A stretch of 29,546 nucleotides of DNA, taken from Chara braunii. Taxonomy: Eukaryota; Streptophyta; Charophyceae; Charales; Characeae. The translations under genes and the position numbers were made by a program. Below, one piece after another: positions 21,629 to 29,546 of this stretch (positions are counted from its first letter, which is position 1; the number at the start of each line of letters is the position of its first letter). The notes beneath the pieces are model-generated. The model ran no database searches. It was not told the DNA's origin and saw nothing but the letters and a program-made list of their open reading frames with translations. The stretch is from contig BFEA01000283.1 of assembly GCA_003427395.1 (NCBI GenBank), positions 660,367-689,912 of the forward strand, given 5' to 3'.

Positions 21629-22440
21629 CAGGGAAACACCTCGGGCCAGTAGGAGTATTAGCTGCTCTTACTTGCGCTGAAGTGGTAACGTTGCCTTCCC
21701 CACTTCAGGCGTTGGCCAAGGCTAGAGACCCACGTATCGCACCGCAGACACATTTAGACCCACCGACGCTCTGTTCGAGAGATGTGTCTGAGGCCCTAGA
21801 GGAGTTAGAGACTGAGTGGTCAAGGAAGGACCCCAGGGACTCTTGGGCGATGATAAGTAAGGATCCAAAGGGTGAACATTTCGTGGTAGAACTTGATGTA
21901 GGTGGCCGAAAAGTGAGCGCCTTCGCAGAAATAGGCTCTACGCGAAATTTCATCAGTTGTGCTTGTGTGGATAGACTGCGCTTAGGGGACCAAGTGCAGC
22001 GACTTAGCAGAACTGTAGCTTCTACGCTGGCCAACAAGCACCAAATGTCGGTAAGAGACTATGTCAAGAACGTAGTCTGTACCTTCTCCTATGGAGGAGA
22101 GGAAGTGAGCCATAAAATATCCTTCCTTGTTAGCGACGAATTGCCCTTTGATATGCTCCTAGGTATGTACTACCTCGAGGTCGTGCAACCGCAGTTTGAC
22201 TGGGATAGAAAGGTATTGATTCACAAATTGCCCAATGGTAGATCTTTCAGATTGCAAAAGTTCAAAGCTAGCAGTCTAATAGAAAACTACGGGTGCATGT
22301 GTGCATCATCCTTCTATAACTATTATAAGCAGAATCGCGAGGAGGGCATGTATCTAGTATTTGTCTCTGAGAAAGGGGAGGCTGTTAAAACACCCCCAGA
22401 GATAGAATCAGTCGTCGCACAATATTCAGACCTTTTTTAA
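21629..22440 (+). pseudogene. pol: pol: retroviral-type aspartic protease, catalytic site altered
   Basis: The frame continues as LAGKHLGPVGVL and a linker, then the protease fold: FVVELDVGG, the flap-preceding strand and FDMLLGMYYLE near the C-terminal end of the domain. The active-site triplet, normally Asp-Ser/Thr-Gly in this family, reads Glu-Ile-Gly (codons 21928-21936) in the context AEIGSTRNFIS, so the nucleophilic aspartate is missing. The domain is followed by a spacer ending in TAA 22438-22440 in the sequence SDLF-stop-EPKG. The RT continues in the same frame right after that stop, so it is a point nonsense change inside the polyprotein and not a natural end. Confidence 0.85.
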
Positions 22441-23390
22441 GAGCCCAAAGGCGTGGTGGAAAGGGAGGTTGTCCATGCAATAGAGGTTGTCCCAGGTAGC
22501 AAGGTGCCTAGAGGACGAATCTATAGGATGTCTCCTGCAGAGTTAAATGAGCTCCACCGCGAGCTTACGGAGCTCACAGAGAAGGGATGGATTCAACCTA
22601 GTACCTCCCCTTACGGCGCTCCAGTCCTATTCGTACCGAAGAAGGGAGGTACCTTGAGGATGTGTATTGACTATAGGGGCCTCAATGCCATCACCGTTAA
22701 GAACACGGAGCCCCTACCCCGCATCGACGACCTCTTGGATAGAGTGTTGGGATGCCGGTACTTCACCAAGATAGTTCTGAAGTTCGGATACCATCAAATT
22801 GCCATTAGGCCTGAGGATCAACGCAAAACCACATTTCAGACCAGGTACGGTCTGTACGAGTTTGTGGTGATGCCCTTTGGACTATGCAATGCACCTGGTA
22901 CGTTCCAGCACGCGATGAACAGGATTTTTCATGACTACTTAGACAAGTTTATTGTCGTGTACCTAGACGATATTCTCATCTTTAGTAGGACTGTAGAGGA
23001 GCACGTTGAGCACTTGAAAACAGTGTTAGGTCTCCTAAGACAACACCAGTACAAGGTTAACTTGGAGAAATGCGAGTTTGGTCGCACAAAGATCTTGTAC
23101 TTGGGTCATGAAATCTCAGCTGATGGATTGAGGTCGGATGATGCCAAAGTGGCCAGCATACGTGACTGGCCCAGACCTCAGACTGTTACTAAGGTCAGAT
23201 CGTTTTTGGGGATGACGGACTACTATCGTCCGTTTGTGAAGAACTATAGTACTACAGCTTCCCCATTGACAGATCTAACTCGACTGGACACCCCTTGGGA
23301 GTGGATTGAAGAGTGTGAGGCGACCTTTAGGAAACTGAAGTACGCCCTAACCCACTATGAGGTTCTTAAACTTCCTGATCCTGATAAGTC
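22441..23390 (+). pseudogene. pol: pol: reverse transcriptase domain, motif A aspartate lost
   Basis: Copies element RNA into DNA in the cytoplasmic particle. The order is typical of Ty3/gypsy: GWIQPSTSPYGAPVLFVPKK, LRMCIDYRGLN, motif A, FQTRYGLYEFVVMPFGL, then the YLDD box at 22960-22971, which is intact, and LGHEIS followed by FLGMTDYYRPFV of the connection. Motif A, normally IDLKSGYHQI, reads IVLKFGYHQI. The metal-binding aspartate is Val (codon 22774-22776), which should abolish polymerisation. One open frame (frame of 22453) covers the whole domain without indels. Confidence 0.93.
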
Positions 23391-23552
23391 GTTTGTCGTG
23401 ACCACAGACGCCAGCCAATATGGCATAGGCGCGGTCCTTGCACAAACGGAGGGGCCCAAGTTGAGACCTATCGAGTACATGAGCAAAAAGATGTCATCTC
23501 AGAAACTAGTTAGTCCACTTATGAGCGTGAGCTCTATGCCCTGTACAGAGAG
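23391..23552 (+). pseudogene. pol: pol: RNase H, N-terminal part
   Basis: Degrades the RNA strand of the RNA:DNA hybrid. FVVTTDASQYGIGAVLA with the first catalytic Asp (codon 23407-23409) is in the RT frame, followed by RPIEYMSKKMSSQKLV. Just after that the frame changes near 23510: the expected STYERELYALYRE, which holds the second acidic residue, lies in another frame. The domain is then interrupted at about 23553 by a palindromic insertion and resumes at about 24023. Confidence 0.85.
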
Positions 23553-24022
23553 AGAAGGTTAACAACAGTCGTATTTTTCATCACCACTTCAGGAGCCCCT
23601 TCACCACTTCAGGATGCAGCCAGTGTGCCTAAACAGGTGGTTTTCAGGGTCTTCGGACCTTTCACCACTTCAGGACCATTCAGGTCTGAAAATCCTGAAT
23701 GGTCCTGAAGTGGTGAAAGCTCCGAAGACCCTGAAAACCACCTGTTTAGGCAGGCTGCATCCTGAAGTGGTGAAGGGTGGTTTTCATGGTCTTCGAACCT
23801 TTCACCACTTCAGGACCATTCAGGATTTTCAGACTGCCCAAAACTCTCACTTAACCACTTCAGGACACCCTTCACCACTTCAAGATGCAGCCTGCCTAAA
23901 CAGGTGGTTTTCAGGGTCTTCGGACCTTTCACCACTTCAGGACCCTTCAGGATTTTCAGACTGCCCAAAACTCTCACTTCAGAATTTTCATTCGTGAATT
24001 TTCAGCTACCCGATAACCGCGT
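23553..24022. mobile_element. Palindromic / tandem-repeat insertion inside RNase H, about 470 bp
   Basis: It separates ALYRE from TLVHWRHYLL, which are contiguous in intact relatives. CACCACTTCAGGA occurs about seven times in both orientations. 23599-23684 and 23694-23775 form a nearly perfect hairpin of over 80 base pairs with a nine-base loop. A third copy of the arm lies at 23863-23948 and a shorter one at 23776-23850, both ending in TTTTCAGACTGCCC. TGTACA is present at both borders (about 23540 and 24026), a possible target duplication. No coding capacity was found. It resembles a small foldback element. Confidence 0.7.
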
Positions 24023-24242
24023 GTGTGTACACAACGCTGGTACATTGGAGACACTATCTCCTTGACAGATTCTTCTATGTGAGATCTGACCATGAGACCT
24101 TGCGCTGGATCAAAACTCAGCCAGTACTCTCTGACGCACTCAAGCGCTGGATACAAGTGATAAACATGTATGACTATCAACTTGATCCAATTAAGGGAGA
24201 GTACAACAAAGTGGTTGATGCGTTATCTCGCCGGGGGATTAT
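24023..24242 (+). pseudogene. pol: pol: RNase H, C-terminal part
   Basis: Resumes as TLVHWRHYLLDRFFYVRSDHETLRWI, with the conserved Asp of SDHE at 24088-24090, through QPVLSDALKRWIQVI to the end motif VVDALSRR. A frame change then follows within a GGGGG run at 24233-24237, where one base appears to be missing relative to the downstream reading DYLGALVTEF. Confidence 0.9.
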
Positions 24243-25187
24243 CTGGGCGCACTAGTGACTGAGTTTGACATATCTAGCGATTTGACTCGATCATTGGTGG
24301 ACGCCTATCAGCAAAATCCAGTTATGTCTGAGATCATCCGTAGATTCAAGTCAAAGGATAAAAAGTTTTTGGACGAATTTACGATGGTAGACGGTTTGTT
24401 GTTGCTTGAAAAGGCAGGGAATAAAAGACTGTGTGTTCCCAGTAGTGAGTCTTTGTGTAGTTTTTTTCTAGGAGAATACCATGATGCAACTGGTCATTTT
24501 GGATACAAGAAGATATCAGCGAACTTAGTGCAGAGATTCTGGTGGCCTTCTATGATGTTAGATGCAAAACACTATGTTGAAACCTACCAGGTTTGTCAAA
24601 GGGACAAACCAAGGACTCATGCACCGCTTGGGTTGATCAAGCCCTTGCCGATTCCTGAAGGACCAGGTGAGAGTGTGTCTATGGATTTTATGGACACCCT
24701 TGTGACCAGGAGGTCTGGAAAGAGACACATCTTCGTTATAGTGGATCGTTTTTCTAAATATGCCAGACTAATCGTTATGCCTGAAAGTGCTAAAACTGAC
24801 CACGTCATCAAACCGTTTATGAATAATTGGGTACGTGATTTCGGTTTGCCTACATCTATCATTAGTGATAGGGATGTGAGATTCACAAGTGAACTGTGGC
24901 AGTCAACCGCTGAAAAGATGGACACAAAACTCCAAATGACCTTAGGGAATCACCCTGAGTCAAATGGCCAGGCAGAACATATGAACCGAGTAGTACAGCA
25001 CCTGCTTAGGCATTATATTAAGCCAAGTCAGGATGACTGGGACGAGAAGTTACCGCTCGTCGCCAGCCTTTACAACAATGTTGTGCATAGTGCTACCGGT
25101 ATGACTCCCAACCAGTTACATCTTGGTTGGAAGCCCAGAACTGCACTTGACTTTCTGCTACCAGAAAGACAACCCACTGCATAGATT
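24243..25187 (+). pseudogene. pol: pol: integrase, D,D(35)E intact but zinc finger damaged
   Basis: Joins element DNA to the chromosome. The N-terminal HHCC finger has both His (24480-24482, 24495-24497) and the second Cys (24594-24596), but the first Cys is Tyr (24585-24587, TAC), a G to A change from TGC. The catalytic core is complete: Asp in MDFMD (24684-24686), Asp in SDRDVRF (24867-24869) and Glu in GQAE (24975-24977), with exactly 35 residues between the last two. The end of the core, ASLYNNVVHSATG and LDFLLPERQPTA, is followed by TAG 25182-25184, where the frame shifts. Confidence 0.93.
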
Positions 25188-25790
25188 TTGCCGTCAAATA
25201 TGAGCAGATGCTGCAGCAGGCCGTTGAACATATTATGAAGTCTAAGGATGCTATGATCGCATCTGAGAATAAGCATAGACGACCATCTAACTTTCAGGTA
25301 GGTGATAGAGTCTGGGTAAAGTCATCTGAACTAGGTCAGGAGATGGGAATATCCAAAAAACTGATGCCACAGTATTTTGGGCCCTGGGAGATCTTGGACA
25401 TTGTAGGGGATCAACCGGATGGGCCTTCATACGTGATCCGTATTCATGCAACACCTATGCACTTCCCCTGTGTTCCATGCTTCCAAGTTGGCACCTTTCG
25501 CTGCTACAGAGCAGTTCCCTTCAAGAAGATCAATGCTACCCCCAACCATGGATGGCGAGGTGGACATCGACCAGATCGTGGAGCACCGAGTGATGGCTGT
25601 TCCTAGATCATCAGGCAGAGGGAGCCCTCCTAAACCGAGAATGCAGTAGCAGCAGTATCGTGTGAGCTTCAGACATCACCTCGATCCCAAGGAAGATCGC
25701 TGGTTCACACGAGAGGAACTCATGAGAACAGCACCTCAAGTGATTGCAGGCTATGAAAGAGAACGGAAGGGGAAGATGCCTTCAGAATAA
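25188..25790 (+). pseudogene. pol: pol: integrase C-terminal region and chromodomain-like tail
   Basis: One frame gives VKYEQMLQQAVEHI and VGDRVWVKSSELG, the GPY/F-type module (MPQYFGPWEIL). Another frame, from about 25446, gives PVFHASKLAPF and PPTMDGEVDID. TAG 25647-25649 interrupts, after which YRVSFRHHLDP, RWFTREELMRTAP and IAGYERE resemble a chromodomain (beta strands, then an acidic-aromatic helix). The frame ends with TAA at 25788-25790. In chromoviruses this tail is thought to steer integration to marked chromatin. Two frame changes and one stop break this part. Confidence 0.8.
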
Positions 25791-25816
25791 GAGACTTCTC
25801 AGAGGACTAACAAAGT

Positions 25817-25830
25817 AAAGGAGGAGGGAA
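25817..25830 (+). promoter_or_regulatory. Polypurine tract
   Basis: AAAGGAGGAGGGAA abuts the TG of the 3' LTR. A purine-only run here primes plus-strand DNA synthesis in LTR elements. Confidence 0.92.
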
Positions 25831-26868
25831 TGCGAGGATCAGGGTCCTCGGTAGGCCTAAGGGGCCCTGTTTGCAGCATTGCCCTCCCTAAGTGAAGGCG
25901 GAGGTGCCCGCCCTAGGTGAAGGTGGGCCTGACATATCGCAAGAGGCCCCCGACGGTCAATTTCATATTTGGGGTCCAGGCAGTTGCGACGTGCCAGTTG
26001 GTTGAGAGAAACTCAGGCCGGGCAACAAAGACATTTCCACAGCCCTCCGGGCTTTTCCAAAGAATGCAGGCCCTGGGCGTGATTCGCAGCCTCATACAGA
26101 AAAAGTTGGGCGCCCAACCGAACGAGGCCCAGCAGCCCAGTAGCTGCTGTACACAGGCAGCCTCCTGGGGCCTTCCGGAAGCTTCTGGGCCCAGGCCAGG
26201 CCAGCCAGGCGGGGCAAGCAGGCCAGCTCTTTCCTTTATGGAAAGAGCTCTCCGCTGGCAGCCTCATTCGGTCACTTGCTGGCTGGCGGCAGCGCTGCTG
26301 GAGCAATTGCTCGCGGGCCGGCTGCCGGCATTGGAGCAAGAGGCTGTGCACGTGCGGTCGTGTGTGGGAGCAGGGCGCTGCTGAGGGCAGCGCCATAGCC
26401 AGCCTCCATAGCGGGCTGGGCTTGGATACACAGTGTGGCGCAGGGGTGGTCTTCGGGTGCAAGAGAGGACAGGTGTGGGTGTTAAGTCAGGGAAGGGCGA
26501 AGGATGATGATCATGATGATGATGTGAGGGCACTTACCTTGTATTGGCGATGGTCAGCATATGGGCGACATCTTCAAGTACTTCGGGTTGCCGCTGATGT
26601 CAACAGTTGCATTGTCTATTATTAGGCTGATCGTAGCTGTGTAGGAGTAGGCTGGGCGCTGAGCGCCATGTAGGAGTGTGAAGGGACTGGACTCTTGTGT
26701 TGCTGAAGGAGAGAGGAAGCTCTCCATGACATTGGTTTTCAGTACTACGAACCTCCATTGGTGTATTGTTGGTGCAATGCTGCTCTCTGGACACAGTGTG
26801 ACTATTTGGCTTTTAATGTGATGGTGTAATCTGGATTTGTCATCTCGCTGTTGCTTATTTTCCTTGCA
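25831..26868 (+). repeat. 3' LTR of the young element, 1038 bp
   Basis: Same length and ends as the 5' LTR. The offset is a constant 8408 bases from end to end, so there is no indel between the copies. I found one substitution (T at 25885 against G at 17477). The stem-loop recurs at 26225-26249. Confidence 0.97.
26225..26249 (+). promoter_or_regulatory. LTR stem-loop, second copy
   Basis: Identical to 17817-17841. Confidence 0.6.
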
Positions 26869-26872
26869 CATA
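26869..26872 (+). repeat. Target-site duplication CATA, right copy
   Basis: Directly follows the CA end of the 3' LTR and matches 17419-17422. Confidence 0.85.
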
Positions 26873-27150
26873 GTTTTTCTTAAAACAAAAAAAAAAAACA
26901 GCTTTTGTCTCAGGAAAGTTAGTTTTTGAATTTTTAAAATTCAAAGACAAAGTCAAAAAATAAAATAAAAAATTGCGCAATCTAGATCTTGAGACGATCT
27001 AGAACACCATATGTTTTGTTTTGTTTTTGAGATTTTTTTTAAGTCTAAAAAAAATCCTGAAAGTCGCGGCCGCACCCAACCGCGGCCGGAGCCACGGAGG
27101 CCGTGATCACGGCCGCCTTCCGAGTTTGACCCCGCGGCCACGGCCGCAGG
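26873..27150. mobile_element. Right part of the GC-capped, AT-rich insert
   Basis: Continues the insert split by the young element. AT-rich DNA runs to about 27058, then a GC-rich cap contains the perfect palindrome GGCCGTGATCACGGCC (27099-27114) and several GCGGCCG words. The segment GAAGGCGGCCGTG read on the minus strand matches GGAGGCGGCCATG of the left cap, so the caps are in inverse orientation. Confidence 0.5.
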
Positions 27151-27193
27151 TGATACATAGGACACCAGCGCCAGAATGGGAATATCTGGACCA

Positions 27194-27205
27194 GCTCCGA
27201 TACCA
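27194..27205 (-). promoter_or_regulatory. Primer-binding site of the old minus-strand element
   Basis: TGGTATCGGAGC on the minus strand, one substitution from TGGTATCAGAGC, placed after the LTR end TTGCA and the spacer ATT exactly as in the young element. Confidence 0.85.
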
Positions 27206-27208
27206 AAT

Positions 27209-28430
27209 TGCAAGGAATATGAGCAAGAGCGATATACAGAAAACCAAGTTGTGAAATCACACAGATGTCCAAGTAGTCATGTACAAGCAGAGAGCGCAAA
27301 TGCACCAAGATTCCATTCGGATAAGAGCAATACAATGAACTCACGAGGCAATGCCGAAGCTCTCAGGCCACGCCAACACCATATCCAATGTTGCTCTTAC
27401 TCTGTCTGGCGCCCAGCGCCCAGCCTACACTACTCGCCTATCCTAGTACACCTACTACACCAGCTTTCACGCAACAGGCTCACTTCGACTTTGAAGACCA
27501 ATGTACAGGACGTCAACACCATAGCTGACCTCCCTCATGCACCAGGTATGTATCTCGTCTATCCCCTCATCACCCCTGAATTCCCACAGTGTGCATTCTC
27601 AACACCCAAAGACCACCATCGCCATCCAGACCTGAACCCAGCAGCCCGGCTATGCCTGCCGTGCACCCACTGCCCAGCAATGCACCTCACAACCCAGCAC
27701 CCGTGCGCACATCCCAGCCGGCAGCTTCGTGCAGATCACGAAGTTGCAACGCAGCAGCGTGGCCGCATTGCCTGCCTAGGCCAGAATGACCTGCCGAGCG
27801 ATGCTCACTTTCCAATATGCAAAGTGAGCTCAGCCTCTGCTGCCTCTGGGCCTGGTTGGGCAAGCATCCAGTAGCTTCCAGTCGGGCCTCAATGCCTGCT
27901 TCCAGGCCCAGTGGCAGTTACGAGCCTGGGCCCTTTACAGTTGGGTACGTTCAGGCAGTCCATGGGCCTCCACATGTTCGCTGCAATCTCATTGGTCCAT
28001 GGCTGTTGTATGATGTGTCGGCCTCTGAAAGCACATGCCCAGGGCCTTAACTGTACGGGGCCCTGGTTCAACTGCCCGTCGAGGCTGCAACTTCCGGAAA
28101 GAGCCTAAAGAGGTTCACGTTGCTCTGTAACCATCTCACGTGCTGCAGCAGTCTGATACCCACATATGGAAAAATGTCAAATCTTGGCCTCTTGTGAATA
28201 TTCAGGCCCGCCTTGACTTAGGGCGGGCACAGGGTGTGCTGAGGGCCTCTGCCCAGAACATGTGCATGTCTCTTAAGGGCCCCATGAGGGCTCATTCCCC
28301 TGCACAGATACGGCCCCTTTAGGGTGATCACACTGGCCTGTACCCAGGCCTTGGCACATATTGGCAGGCCCGACCACACTTAGGCCGGGCAAGGCCTTTC
28401 CCAGCACTGCTGAGGGGTGAATTCCTCACA
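27209..28430 (-). mobile_element. 5' LTR of the old minus-strand element, about 1222 bp
   Basis: Read on the minus strand it starts TGTGAGGAATTCACC and ends ATTCCTTGCA, matching the young LTR at both ends. Internal matches include GCCCGCCCTAAGT, GGCGGGCCTGA and CAAGAGGCC, the stem-loop region and GGCTGGGCGCTG. It is clearly diverged and about 180 bases longer. Its partner leader is at 16220-17062. Its 3' LTR is not visible in the window. It shows that the young element belongs to a family already resident here. Confidence 0.85.
27803..27829 (-). promoter_or_regulatory. Old-LTR stem-loop, covarying with the young one
   Basis: GCTCACTTT and AAAGTGAGC pair perfectly over nine bases around a nine-base loop. 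Against the young stem, the left arm has an extra AC and the right arm an extra GT, which pair with each other. Confidence 0.6.
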
Positions 28431-29546
28431 ATAGTTCTTGACTGGCACGGAACTACACTTTGTTCATTTGGGAAAAATGCTGAACTCTAACAAATATGAG
28501 TCTGCTGATGCATATGAGTGACATGATTGATTTAAAGCTGAGAACGGAGGTGCTGCCCAGTGATCTTGAAGTTTCCCCTTGTGATAACAGTGGCTGACTG
28601 AGAAGTAAGGGGTGTGTGATGTGGGAGGCAATGAGACAATTAGGGCCTCAGGCCGCACGGGATGTGCCCTATGTAAATTGAAAGGGATCTTCATGGTCAG
28701 GTTAAACCACCAGTACCTTGCCCAGCTTTTCCAGCGGAGCCAAAATTCGTCCTGTGCGATAAAAAAAAGAAAAGTGATGCAGGCCTGCTTTTGGCTAGCG
28801 CCGCCAGTCATTTCCGTCCAGTAACCGAACCCCCGAAAGTTGCGGCGCATTAACGTAAAGGGCCCGCGACCAATGTGTGGGCTAGGTACTGGCGGTTTAA
28901 GATGGGACATTATACTCATGTGTTGGCCGGGGTCTTAGTTTAAGCCTCCTGGCCTTGCTTCGCAGTCGCGCCAGTTCGTTTGACTATGGGGTTCTGTGTT
29001 TCTGTTTTTTCAACTTTTGTTATTTCTTTTTCTTGAGGATTCTAGTCGCCAGTAGGAGGGAGTCCCCATCTGTCCAGTCCAGGTCCCATTGCAGCTCAGT
29101 CCCAGGGAAAGGCCACAACAGGCCAAATCTCTTGTCTGCCATGGAGGGGCCTCGGAGAAGAGTCCGGAATCATGTGGGAGGCAGGGGAACAGGCAGAGAG
29201 GGGAGGCCAACGTCAGGAACCTCCTCTTCTTGTGCTGCTGCGTTGCTGGGAGCCAAGATCTGGGAGCGTGAACAGTGCTGGGGGAGAGTGTAGTCGACGG
29301 CGCTGGGCGCCATAGCTGTGAGCTTGGATATATATAAATGTATGTATATGTATAAATGTTTATAATACTTTATTTATCCTACCCCTTAAGCAGCATTGAC
29401 CGCGGGGGGAGGTCGATGGTCCGCTGCGGCGCTGCGCGCCGCACAAATGGTTAACTAACGGGGACCCCCATTTTCAGGCCCGAGTCCAAAACTGAAATTA
29501 GGGTTTCCGGGTCAAATTTTATGTTTTTTTTTTTTTTTTTTTTTTT
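28431..29546. other. Unassigned right flank
   Basis: No open frame here has a recognisable product (the longest is 151 codons, minus, 28464-28919, with no motif). Notable pieces are GGCGCTGGGCGCC at 29299-29311, which matches the near-palindrome of the family LTRs; an AT-rich stretch with TATATATAAATG at about 29329; a perfect hairpin GCGGCGC-TGC-GCGCCGC at 29426-29442; an AATTAGGGTTT telo-box-like word at about 29496; and T23 at 29524-29546, the window edge. A further LTR relic is possible but not shown. Confidence 0.5.

Larger units (their letters stand above)
17423..26868 (+). mobile_element. Young but defective Ty3/gypsy (chromovirus-like) LTR retrotransposon, 9446 bp
   Basis: This is a structurally complete element: 1038-bp LTRs starting TG and ending CA, a CATA target duplication, a primer site at 18464, a long leader, Gag, protease, RT, RNase H, integrase, a chromodomain-like tail and a polypurine tract before the 3' LTR. 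RT and RNase H precede integrase, which defines Ty3/gypsy. I find one base difference between LTRs (G at 17477, T at 25885). The coding part nevertheless has at least three nonsense codons, about six frame changes, lost catalytic residues and a palindromic insertion. It sits in the leader of an older relative in opposite orientation. It cannot encode its own enzymes and was probably mobilised by proteins from another copy. Confidence 0.95.

Noticed and set aside
23599-23948. CRISPR-like array from repeated CACCACTTCAGGA
   Set aside because: Spacing is irregular, copies are in both orientations, and the host is a eukaryote. It is a palindromic insertion.
1-29546. tRNA or rRNA genes
   Set aside because: I found no T-arm consensus paired with an acceptor stem; the tRNA-like words are primer-binding sites.

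Overview
The window looks like heterochromatic, repeat-dominated DNA of a plant-lineage eukaryote. The evidence is Ty3/gypsy retroelements primed by an initiator-Met-type tRNA, a plant telomere-like AAACCCTAA cluster, long eukaryotic microsatellites and an N-filled assembly gap. The codon style of the Gag-Pol remnants resembles what I remember of charophyte (Chara-like) elements, but that is an impression and not a search result. I see no intact host gene, no tRNA or rRNA gene and nothing bacterial.

Left third (1-7493): a G-rich block, a CA microsatellite, then about 6.7 kb of a CTCTA pentamer / CTCTACGACA decamer satellite. The satellite carries a higher-order duplication with a period of about 2.15-2.33 kb and a partial third copy.

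Middle (7494-16219): an antisense Gag-like pseudogene of 626 codons stays in one frame but has five in-frame stops. It is followed by a telomere-like motif cluster, AT-rich DNA with a three-fold diverged motif, purine-rich, TTGA-repeat, CA and C-rich minisatellite tracts, and a 474-base gap lying between a TC and a CA microsatellite. Next come a minus-strand LTR with a perfect 12-base TGGTATCAGAGC primer site, and about 1.5 kb I cannot assign.

Right (16220-28430) is a nested set of mobile elements. The outermost is an old minus-strand LTR element: LTR 27209-28430, primer site 27194-27205, leader piece 16220-17062. Its leader was interrupted by a GC-capped, AT-rich insert (about 17233-17422 plus 26873-27150). 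Into that insert went a young plus-strand Ty3/gypsy element of the same family (17423-26868). The young element has two 1038-bp LTRs that I find to differ at one base, a CATA target duplication, a primer site and a polypurine tract. Its Gag-Pol order is Gag with CCHC knuckle, protease, RT, RNase H, D,D(35)E integrase and a chromodomain-like tail, but it is broken by stops, frameshifts, lost catalytic residues and a palindromic insertion of about 0.47 kb inside RNase H.

The central puzzle is that the LTRs say the insertion is very recent while the proteins say the copy is long dead. The simplest reading is a defective family mobilised in trans by proteins from another copy. A second notable signal is an LTR stem-loop whose two arms changed in a complementary way between the young and the old LTR. 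The last 1.1 kb (28431-29546) is unassigned and ends in poly-T.
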